Origin: Saprospiraceae bacterium
Lineage (GTDB): Bacteria > Bacteroidota > Bacteroidia > Chitinophagales > Saprospiraceae
DNA length: 22,044 nt
Reading direction: 5' to 3'
Assembly: GCA_020630455.1 (NCBI GenBank)
Contig: JAHDBK010000005.1
Span: 1-22,044 of the forward strand
Below the pieces are notes generated by a model, which was not told where the DNA came from, did not search any database, and saw nothing but the letters and a program-made list of their open reading frames with translations. Of this stretch, positions 15,775 through 22,044 are shown piece after piece. The translations under genes were made by a program, and so were the position numbers. The number at the start of each line of letters is the position of its first letter. Position 1 is the stretch's first letter.

Positions 15775-15934
15775 GACGTTATTACGAAAAGTTTTTTATG
15801 AAAGATAAATTAGTATTTTTAATGATAGTCGAGGCATTTCTCGAAAAGCATAGCCTTAGCTATGTTTGAGAGGAATAACGAAGAATATCATTAAAAAGAC
15901 AATTTAGCTATAATCAATTTTTCGTAATAACGTC
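15775..15934 (+). mobile_element. miniature inverted-repeat element, family A, copy 2
   Basis: A 160-bp element with perfect 16-bp terminal inverted repeats, GACGTTATTACGAAAA at 15775-15790 and its complement at 15919-15934. It is flanked on both sides by TAATA (15770-15774 and 15935-15939), a likely 5-bp target duplication. The boundary is ambiguous because TA next to each repeat is also symmetric. Internal arms TTTTTAATGATA (15816-15827) and TATCATTAAAAA (15886-15897) pair, and the centre is CATAGC-CTTA-GCTATG (15849-15864), so most of the element can fold into one long imperfect hairpin. It has no ORF. It is about 95% identical by eye to the reverse complement of 6434-6593. Confidence 0.88.
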
Positions 15935-15936
15935 TA

Positions 15937-16039
15937 ATACCTCCTTAAAAAATAATTTATTGTGTAGATGCAACCCCTTTTGTGTTTTTCTCGTCTTGCT
16001 TAAAACCATTTGAGAAGAATAAAACTACATGAGAAAAAT
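15937..16039. other. spacer between miniature element and small membrane ORF
   Basis: This contains the ECF-type promoter candidate at 15969-15995 and an in-frame TTG at 16010 that could extend the following ORF by ten residues. No other gene is visible. Confidence 0.4.
15969..15995 (+). promoter_or_regulatory. ECF-sigma-type promoter candidate
   Basis: TGCAACC (15969-15975) with AAC at 15972-15974, followed after 17 bases by CGTC (15992-15995). AAC in the -35 and CGTC in the -10 at this spacing is the general signature of promoters read by extracytoplasmic-function sigma factors. The start site would fall near 16002, about 38 bases before the ATG at 16040. Confidence 0.4.
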
Positions 16040-16237
16040 ATGCTTACTTTAATTTTTACCAATACGGTATTGTCAGCCTATATGACTTATATTATAGTAG
16101 AAAAAAAATGGGATTGCCTGAAGAACACTACATTTTGGGCTATTGCATTTCTGCTTTTTATTTCTATTTGTATTACTATTTCTGTTTGTTTGCCTGAACA
16201 GGTAAAAATGGTAAAGGAACAAGTGTTTTTTCCCTAA
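16040..16237 (+). CDS. small two-helix membrane protein, uncertain gene
   Basis: A 65-residue ORF from the ATG at 16040. An in-frame TTG at 16010 would add MRRIKLHEKN. Residues 1-19 and about 32-53 (FWAIAFLLFISICITISVCL) are hydrophobic, separated by a short charged stretch EKKWDCLKN and followed by EQVKMVKEQVFFP. It therefore looks like a small hairpin membrane protein. It lies alone between two miniature elements and behind an ECF-type promoter candidate. I recognise no family. It may be a real small protein, a remnant of a larger gene, or a chance ORF. Confidence 0.4.
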   Translation: MLTLIFTNTVLSAYMTYIIVEKKWDCLKNTTFWAIAFLLFISICITISVCLPEQVKMVKEQVFFP

Positions 16238-16239
16238 TA

Positions 16240-16413
16240 AAACTAGTACACTGTAACATAAATAAAATTGTATTTTGAAAGAGCCTTTTGTTCTGACTCT
16301 GCTTCACGTCCTCGCCTTAATAGCTAGGGCTATTAGGCTGCGGGCGTTCATTGATTCAAAACAAAATTCTTATTTCAAAAACTCAATAAATTTATGTTAC
16401 AGTGTACTAGTTT
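16240..16413. mobile_element. miniature inverted-repeat element, family B
   Basis: A 174-bp element with perfect 24-bp terminal inverted repeats at 16240-16263 and 16390-16413; the outer part reads AAACTAGTACACTGTAACAT. The centre is more G+C-rich than the surroundings and holds a hairpin, AATAGC (16319-16324), loop TAGG, GCTATT (16329-16334). This is flanked by GCC and GGC and by CGTCCTCGCC / GGCTGCGGGCG. There is no ORF. The sequence is unrelated to family A, but the plan (long terminal repeats, central TAGC/GCTA hairpin) is the same. Target duplication is unclear: flanks are AATA and TATT. The right end overlaps two bases of the stop codon of the gene at 16412. Confidence 0.82.
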
Positions 16414-17284
16414 ATTGTATACATCCTTGAACTACTAATTGAAATGTGTCATTGTGTATTAATCTAGAAAAACTTTCTTCATTAAAATTTTCACTTTTGC
16501 TAGCGGGTTTTAATTGATTATATACATCTAATAATCCATCTATGCCTCTCAGTTCATAGGACGCCTGTACTTCACATAATAATTCTGCGAACATTCTTCC
16601 TTGGTGATGTTGGACGTGAAAATCAGCAATTCTTTTAATGATTTTTTTAAGGGTTTCTTGGTTGGGTTGAGTGTAATCTAATCTATGATTGAAAATATTA
16701 CTAGCAGCATATTTTATTTTAAAAACATCACCATCTGCTAGTGGAAGTCCTTCAGGTGTAAGGCATTCATTATTAGGTAGGGGTTTGCTATTGTAAATTT
16801 CTCCTTCTGCATTTTCAAAATGATAGTACACCTCTTTGTAATTGTATCGGTCGATTACTCGAATAGACGCCCATCCATCTACTCCATTATTTTGTAATTG
16901 TCGGTCAAGGAAAACGCCTCTAAAAAACCAAAAAACAGATATAAATGCAATCAAGACGCCAATTCCACCAAATATAGCTCCTATACCTTGAATAGTCCAG
17001 CGTTGCTCTCTTTTTTTTCTTTCAATATTATGGGGTGTTTCTGTTTTGTAATCAAATTTAAATTCGTAACCGAAACTCCCGTTCCTTTGTTGTACTACGT
17101 GGATTTCACAAAGTTTGTCATCTATAAAAAATTTGTAGGTCTTATTCTCAAATACTTTAAAATCAACAGTCATAATCTTATCATTATAATAAATCATAAG
17201 ATTACCACTTATCGGCCCATGCATAATTCCGATTTTGTTGTGCCTACCATAAGGACCTACATATATCCATTTCTGTTTATTCAA
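16412..17284 (-). CDS. hypothetical single-pass membrane protein
   Basis: A 290-residue protein I do not recognise. Residues 1-92 are a beta-rich domain opening WIYVGPYGRHNKIGIMHGP, with repeated short strands (NLMIYYNDKIMTVDF, KTYKFFIDDKLCEIHVV). Residues about 99-124 are one hydrophobic helix (IGAIFGGIGVLIAFISVFWFF) preceded by the basic ERKKREQR. Residues 125-290 form a mixed domain with DGWASIRVIDRYNYKEVYYHFENAEGEIY, then a DGDVFKIKYAASNIFNHRLD strand pair reminiscent of DUF3592-like domains, and a helical tail. The YYHFENAEGE...GD-x-(F/V)-x-I-x-Y pattern makes a DUF3592-like middle domain plausible but unproven. The stop codon sits at the end of a miniature element, so the last residues may have been altered by insertion. 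Confidence 0.65.
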   Translation of the reverse strand: MNKQKWIYVGPYGRHNKIGIMHGPISGNLMIYYNDKIMTVDFKVFENKTYKFFIDDKLCEIHVVQQRNGSFGYEFKFDYKTETPHNIERKKREQRWTIQGIGAIFGGIGVLIAFISVFWFFRGVFLDRQLQNNGVDGWASIRVIDRYNYKEVYYHFENAEGEIYNSKPLPNNECLTPEGLPLADGDVFKIKYAASNIFNHRLDYTQPNQETLKKIIKRIADFHVQHHQGRMFAELLCEVQASYELRGIDGLLDVYNQLKPASKSENFNEESFSRLIHNDTFQLVVQGCIQ

Positions 17285-17576
17285 TATTCCTTTTTAAGCG
17301 TTTTGAGATGACTTTAAAGCACGAATAATACGCATCCGTATCGGATAATTCATTACAACTTTACCACAACTGCTATACTTCAAGTCTTTACAGAAAAACT
17401 AAAGTGTATTTTTCAATGTGTATTGGTATAATATGCTCATATTTATATAATTTGAATTTTAAAAATAGTTACAAAAAAAATAATTTTAAAATCGACTTTA
17501 GAGCATAATTAAAATTTTAACATACTCTTATTTTTTAGTTGTTGTGCTTGATAATTTGATAATTTTTTTAATTTAG
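17285..17576. other. intergenic region without recognised gene
   Basis: A 292-bp AT-rich spacer. The only structure seen is an interrupted palindrome at 17328-17341, ATACG-CATC-CGTAT, with partly matching outer flanks (GAATA before it, ATAATTC after it). No TAnnTTTG box is found for the downstream minus-strand gene. Confidence 0.4.
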
Positions 17577-18335
17577 TTAGTCCAAAAATGAATGAATAAC
17601 TTTTATCATTTCCATTGGTTGTTCTGCATGAACCCAATGACCCGCTTTTTCAATAGTTGTAAATTTAGAATTTTTAAATATTGTATTAATAAACGGTTTG
17701 TCTTCTTCTTGAATATAATTCGATAGAGCACCATTAATGAATAATGTTTCAACATCTACTATTTTCTTACCTATAGGGGCTAATATAGATTCATAATTTT
17801 TGTATAAAGAATCCAAATTCATTTTCCATTTGAATCCTCCTTCTTTTTTTCTATTAATATTTTTTAATAAAAATTGGACAACATCTTTTTCTTTTATATA
17901 ACTATTAAGGTGTTCTTCTGCTTCTTTTCTTGAAATTAAAGAATCAATATTGAGTGATAGCATCGCTTCGAAAATGGTTTGGTGTCCGCCTTTATATCCT
18001 TTTGGACCAATATCTACTACTATTAATTTATCTACCATATCAGGATAATTCATAGCAAACTGCATCGCGGTTTTTCCTCCCATAGAATGGCCAATAATAT
18101 GAGCTTGATGAATCCATTTTTCATCCATAAAATGATACAAATCTTCAGCTAAAATTTCATAATTAAAATCGGGATGATGAGGCGATTTGCCATGATTGCG
18201 TTGGTCAACAATAAATACCCAATATTTTTCGGCTAATCTTTTAGCTACAGTTTGCCAATTATCTAAGGTTCCAAATAATCCGTGGAGTATAATTATGGGC
18301 TCTCCTTGACCAAATTCTTTAAAGTTGAGTTGCAT
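17577..18335 (-). CDS. alpha/beta hydrolase, YbfF-like esterase
   Basis: A 252-residue cytoplasmic alpha/beta-hydrolase. The oxyanion segment is ILHGLFGTLDNW (16-27), then DQRNHGKSPH (44-53). The nucleophile elbow GHSMGG has Ser84, VVDIGP carries D108, and the C-terminal AGHWVHAEQP gives His233. Ser, Asp and His fall close to the spacing of the E. coli YbfF triad, including the unusual Asp directly after strand six in a D-I-x-P motif. YbfF-type enzymes hydrolyse short-chain or CoA esters in vitro; the natural substrate is not known. It starts 21 bp after the large propeller/barrel gene on the same strand and is probably co-transcribed. Confidence 0.9.
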   Translation of the reverse strand: MQLNFKEFGQGEPIIILHGLFGTLDNWQTVAKRLAEKYWVFIVDQRNHGKSPHHPDFNYEILAEDLYHFMDEKWIHQAHIIGHSMGGKTAMQFAMNYPDMVDKLIVVDIGPKGYKGGHQTIFEAMLSLNIDSLISRKEAEEHLNSYIKEKDVVQFLLKNINRKKEGGFKWKMNLDSLYKNYESILAPIGKKIVDVETLFINGALSNYIQEEDKPFINTIFKNSKFTTIEKAGHWVHAEQPMEMIKVIHSFLD

Positions 18336-18356
18336 CCAAAGTTTTTAATGAATTTT

Positions 18357-21300
18357 TTAAAAATCAGTTCCTAAAGAAACATGCCAAACAGGAGGCATTA
18401 ATTGTCTAGTTTCAATTCCTCTAGCATAATCCACTCTTAAAAAATAACCAAACAACTTTGTTCTAATCCCTCCTCCAAAACCAGAAACAATTGGGTCTCT
18501 ATAATAGTTGACTGTAACACTTATTACTTGAGGTGTTCCTTCTGGAGCATTAATGACTGAGGTATTAAGAGGATTATTCTTATTAAATGGACTTACGCCT
18601 CTCCAAGCAGTACCTACATCATAAAATCCAACTAGTTGTAAATTTCTAATAATACCTGAACGTATTTTTAAATTAGAAAATAAAGGAATTCTTAATTCAA
18701 AATTAGCAAATGCAAAACTATTTCCATTCCTGATATTATATCTAAATCCACGCAATTGCCCTGCAAGTGTTTGATAAGTGAAATCTTCGTCATAATCAGG
18801 TAGTGGAATATTAGAATTCATAGGAGAAAATAATGGATTTTCAGTAGCTCCTAAATAGTATAAAATTTTATCTGCTCCAAATGAAGTAGCAAATGAAAAC
18901 CTAGAAGCAAAAATAACTTTTTTGGACAATGGTTGATAATGTCTTAAATCGGCACCAATATTATACATCATACCATTAAATTGCCATTTAAAATCTTCAA
19001 AAAATTGTACATCCATTTTTTGACTTACATCCGAAAATATTTTTATTCGTGTACCATTTTTAATATTTAAATGAACATTTTGCGTGTTGTCATATACATA
19101 TTCAAGACCCAAACCTATTCTTTGATTTTGGAACTCTCTATTAACCATTAACGTATCCGTAGATTGATATCTAATCATTCTATCATTTCTAATATAAGAA
19201 CGTCCTCTTATTTTGTTAAAAGCATTAAGAGGGTAAGTCAATTCTACTTGAGCTAAATCACTTGAAGTCTTGATTCTTGAAGGTACAACTGAGGCATATA
19301 TGTTATTGATAGAAGTAACATTAGAACTCCTGTAATAAGAGTATTTTTTATCTAATCTTTTCTTTTTATCTTGGAAATTCACAAAAAACTCTAATCCATT
19401 AAAAGTAGTTGGTATTCTCATTCCAGCTTCTAATATATAATTTTCTAAAACATCTTTTATACTGCTTTTAATAGACAAGTCGGGAAGGTAATAGGTGTTT
19501 TCAAGACCTGTAAAAACATCAAGACCTCCATAGATTAAGGAATTATCCAATTGTACGGTAACTGATTTGTATTGAAATTTCAAACCATAGTCTTTTACTT
19601 TACCTGTGTTTAATTGATGTACTTTTTTTCTATCTCTAATTACAAATTCATCATAAACATTATTGACAACTGGATTATCTTCAAAAACTTTTCTTCCGTC
19701 TTCATCCTCTACAATTACGCTAGTATCGTCTTTCTCTGGTTCAAAGTCACTTTCAAAAGTATAATTTTCAATATCTATGATTTCTTCTTCTTGATTATTT
19801 TCATCTACTGGATTTTGTTGACTAGTATTTATATCATCTGTTTCTTCTAGATAATCTACTACAAAAAAGTAATCCAAAGATTTATCTTCTTTAGTATCCA
19901 AGGAATCTTTATCTTCTTCTTCAGTAAAACCATATTCAAATTGCCAAACAGCAGGTTCTCCTATTTCTTTTTTACTTTCAATAAGACTAGCTTCTATTTC
20001 TTCTTTTTTACTTTGTAAATACTCTTGTTTGAAGTGAGTGTTTAAAAGAACTCCTCCACTACTACTTGCTTTATTATTTTGAATTGTTGATTTATAATTA
20101 ATATCAAAATTATCTTTATAAGCTTTTAAATGATTTCCAATGGAATTGAAGCCGAGTAGATATTCATTTGTTTTTTTAGCAGGAGATAGGTGAGCGATAT
20201 TTCTATGATAATTAGAAACAGCAACATTACTTCCTCTCATCTTTTTTATTACTTCTATATACATAGTATCTACTTCATCATAATCTATTTGATAAATAGA
20301 ATCTTTGTGAAAAGAAATCGAAGTACCATCCTTAAAAAAGACCTTTTTTTCTTCTGAAAAAACATAGCTTTCTAAAGCTCCCATATACATATTATAAATG
20401 CCATTCTGGTCAGATAAAAAGGCATAGCAGGTACTATCTAAACCAATAGGACTTCTTTCATTGGAGTATGGAGTTTTAGTTATTCTAATGAGTTCTTTTT
20501 CTCTGTTTTCTAAGGGTAAAAAATAAATGTCAAATGAATTGAAAGTCAATACAGAATCTTTTATGTAGCCCGAACGACCTAAAAATTCGCCTCTATTAGA
20601 AGAAAATAAAACGCCTTTTTCTCCGTTCAAAAATGAAATGCTAGGGTCTAAATTGTCAAATATTTCATCAGTTAGTTTGTCGATGTTGTCGGAATTTATT
20701 TGATGAATATATATATCGGATTGTCCTTGATATGAAGCGGACATGAGTAAAGCATTCAAACCATAATACTCTATTGAAGTAACGCGATCGTAATCTCTTT
20801 TTGATAACAAATTTTCTTTATTTTCGTTTGTTTTTGTATTGATTTGTTGTACAATAATTTGTTCTGCTTTTTCATATAAAATAGCTAAAGTTTGATTATT
20901 CCCACTCCAAGCAATTAGAGGATAAGAGTTATCTGTTATCGTTGATTTATTTTTCAAACCATATTGCATTATTACTTTTTGCTCTCCTGTTTTTATATTT
21001 TGAACAAATACTTTTATCTTTCCAAGAAGGTTAGTAACATAAGCAATGTTCTTACCATCAGGACTTAATTTGATTTCGGTTATTATTGTATTATTTTTTA
21101 GGTTTCCAATACTCTTTTTCAATTCTAATGGTACTTCCAAAGAATCAGAAGGGATATTGATTTCTCCAGCATACCTCGATTTATAAAAAGAATCCCAATT
21201 TCTAATGGCTCTTTCGTAAGGCACTCCTAAAACATATAAAAAACCACCTTGTACACTTCTATTAATACGAGTAAGGTAAATCAAATTAGAAACCAAAGCT

Positions 21301-21998
21301 TGACCATATTGAACATCAATATAATACCAAAGGGAATGTCCTGCTAATTCTGGTTCTGCTTTTGCAAAACTTTCAAAATCAGTGTATTTTTTACTTAAAA
21401 TAATATTCCTTAAACGGTCATCTAGTTCGGGGTTCCATTTTTCTCCACAGTAAGCAATTAGTCCTTCCGAAAACCAAAGGGGAAGGTTTAAAAGTACGGC
21501 ATTTTGTACGATTTCTTGTAAACTATTCCCTGTAATCAAATTCTCAATATATACTCTTGATATTCCTGAACGAATTTCTTTTCTAAGGTCTTGATGGTTA
21601 CCGTTAAAATATATGGACATTTTCTTTTCTCTGAGTTGAGTATGTCCACCGATATTGGTTAAAGGTTCGTCACTGTGCAAGTTACTTTGTTGGAAATCTA
21701 ATAAATCATTATAAATTACAATTTCAATAACATCATTAATTCTGTGTTCTAATATTTCTTGAATATCTCTAAAATCCCATTCTGCTAATTGAATTGTTGA
21801 TTCGGCTAGTGTATAATCTTCACCTTGCCAATAAATTGTGAAATTGTCGCTATTGTATTGTTTCCAATTTTTATTTTCATATTGAATTCTACTCTTCCCA
21901 AATGATTTATCCGTATTTTGAGAATAAATATCAATATTAAATAATAGGCAGGTAATAAGAATCCAAGTAATTTTATTAAAATGGCGATTTATATTCAT
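18357..21998 (-). CDS. TolB-like beta-propeller protein with C-terminal Omp85/BamA-type barrel
   Basis: A 1213-residue outer-membrane protein. The signal peptide is about residues 1-26 (ITCLLFNIDIYS, then QNT). Residues about 45-280 resemble the gluzincin-like domain of Bacteroidota TolB-type proteins, with LPLWFSEGLIAYC at 172-184; where HExxH is expected there is IENLI (151-155), so both histidines are lost and only the Glu remains. Residues about 300-600 are PD40/WD40-like blades (LSPDGKNIAYVTN 311-323, LFSSNRGEF, YAFLSDQNGIYNMYMG). An acidic linker follows (about 690-775), then a surface-antigen/Omp85-like barrel from about 800, ending in VSLGTDF with the terminal Phe of a barrel-insertion signal. 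Proteins of this type are often labelled translocation protein TolB, although none of E. coli TolB's partners are nearby. The role is unknown. Confidence 0.85.
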   Translation of the reverse strand: MNINRHFNKITWILITCLLFNIDIYSQNTDKSFGKSRIQYENKNWKQYNSDNFTIYWQGEDYTLAESTIQLAEWDFRDIQEILEHRINDVIEIVIYNDLLDFQQSNLHSDEPLTNIGGHTQLREKKMSIYFNGNHQDLRKEIRSGISRVYIENLITGNSLQEIVQNAVLLNLPLWFSEGLIAYCGEKWNPELDDRLRNIILSKKYTDFESFAKAEPELAGHSLWYYIDVQYGQALVSNLIYLTRINRSVQGGFLYVLGVPYERAIRNWDSFYKSRYAGEINIPSDSLEVPLELKKSIGNLKNNTIITEIKLSPDGKNIAYVTNLLGKIKVFVQNIKTGEQKVIMQYGLKNKSTITDNSYPLIAWSGNNQTLAILYEKAEQIIVQQINTKTNENKENLLSKRDYDRVTSIEYYGLNALLMSASYQGQSDIYIHQINSDNIDKLTDEIFDNLDPSISFLNGEKGVLFSSNRGEFLGRSGYIKDSVLTFNSFDIYFLPLENREKELIRITKTPYSNERSPIGLDSTCYAFLSDQNGIYNMYMGALESYVFSEEKKVFFKDGTSISFHKDSIYQIDYDEVDTMYIEVIKKMRGSNVAVSNYHRNIAHLSPAKKTNEYLLGFNSIGNHLKAYKDNFDINYKSTIQNNKASSSGGVLLNTHFKQEYLQSKKEEIEASLIESKKEIGEPAVWQFEYGFTEEEDKDSLDTKEDKSLDYFFVVDYLEETDDINTSQQNPVDENNQEEEIIDIENYTFESDFEPEKDDTSVIVEDEDGRKVFEDNPVVNNVYDEFVIRDRKKVHQLNTGKVKDYGLKFQYKSVTVQLDNSLIYGGLDVFTGLENTYYLPDLSIKSSIKDVLENYILEAGMRIPTTFNGLEFFVNFQDKKKRLDKKYSYYRSSNVTSINNIYASVVPSRIKTSSDLAQVELTYPLNAFNKIRGRSYIRNDRMIRYQSTDTLMVNREFQNQRIGLGLEYVYDNTQNVHLNIKNGTRIKIFSDVSQKMDVQFFEDFKWQFNGMMYNIGADLRHYQPLSKKVIFASRFSFATSFGADKILYYLGATENPLFSPMNSNIPLPDYDEDFTYQTLAGQLRGFRYNIRNGNSFAFANFELRIPLFSNLKIRSGIIRNLQLVGFYDVGTAWRGVSPFNKNNPLNTSVINAPEGTPQVISVTVNYYRDPIVSGFGGGIRTKLFGYFLRVDYARGIETRQLMPPVWHVSLGTDF

Positions 21999-22044
21999 TT
22001 TATTGATTAATTTTCAAATAAACTAGACAATCGAATTATTTAAG

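Noticed and set aside
16898..17311. 137-codon plus-strand reading frame opposite the hypothetical membrane protein
   Set aside because: Low-complexity F/K/Y-rich product antisense to a gene with a better protein-like composition; typical of AT-rich antisense frames.
17323..17351. Interrupted palindrome with ATACG-CATC-CGTAT core as an operator or mobile-element end
   Set aside because: The arms are short and imperfect, with no second copy in the window and no clear promoter nearby.
1..22044. CRISPR array, tRNA or rRNA genes, or integrase-type transposase
   Set aside because: No regularly spaced repeats, no cloverleaf or rRNA-like segments, and no transposase or integrase motifs were seen on either strand.

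Overview
The window is an AT-rich stretch of chromosome, roughly one third G+C by eye, from a member of the Bacteroidota. This rests on gene content: DUF4290 beside murA, a DUF4270 lipoprotein beside a short starch-synthase-like protein, folP with DUF1599 and a BT_3928-type DoxX protein, and a beta-propeller/Omp85 fusion. It is also supported by promoter -7 boxes of the TAnnTTTG type, weak or absent Shine-Dalgarno sequences and many lipoprotein signals. A deeper placement (Saprospiria-like or another AT-rich marine lineage) is only a guess.

Layout. 1-53 (-): the first codons of a probable gamma-class carbonic anhydrase. 208-2445 (+): a small membrane protein and mutL. 2454-8805 (-): murA, DUF4290, glmS, then a miniature transposable element, then a DUF4270 lipoprotein and an N-terminal-only GlgA-like protein. 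8969-10138 (+): an AlkA-type DNA glycosylase and a small lipoprotein. 10149-10988 (-): folP. 11124-13220 (+), divergent from folP: DUF1599 and the DoxX/MauE-like protein with a thioredoxin-like tail, closed by a strong terminator. 13392-15772 (+): rfbD-like reductase, YceI lipoprotein with its own terminator, and a small secreted protein. 15770-16413: an accessory patch with two kinds of miniature element flanking a small two-helix membrane ORF. 16412-21998 (-): an unrecognised membrane protein, a YbfF-like esterase, and a 1213-residue propeller/Omp85-barrel protein.

How the genes work together. glmS and murA sit at the two ends of the UDP-GlcNAc to peptidoglycan route and are probably co-transcribed with DUF4290 between them. 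mutL and the alkA-like gene serve DNA repair. folP supplies the pterin branch of folate synthesis. The envelope is the main theme, through lipoproteins, a sugar-nucleotide reductase and a large outer-membrane protein.

Most of the window is ordinary core genome. The most notable items are two miniature element families, one present as two ~160-bp inverted copies about 9.3 kb apart and all placed at gene 3' ends. Others are a MurA with Asp in place of the fosfomycin-target Cys, a mutL that appears to be transcribed leaderless, and a large surface protein whose metallopeptidase motif has lost both histidines. There is also a GlgA relative lacking its donor-binding loop and C-terminal domain, and an ECF-type promoter candidate in front of the small membrane ORF.
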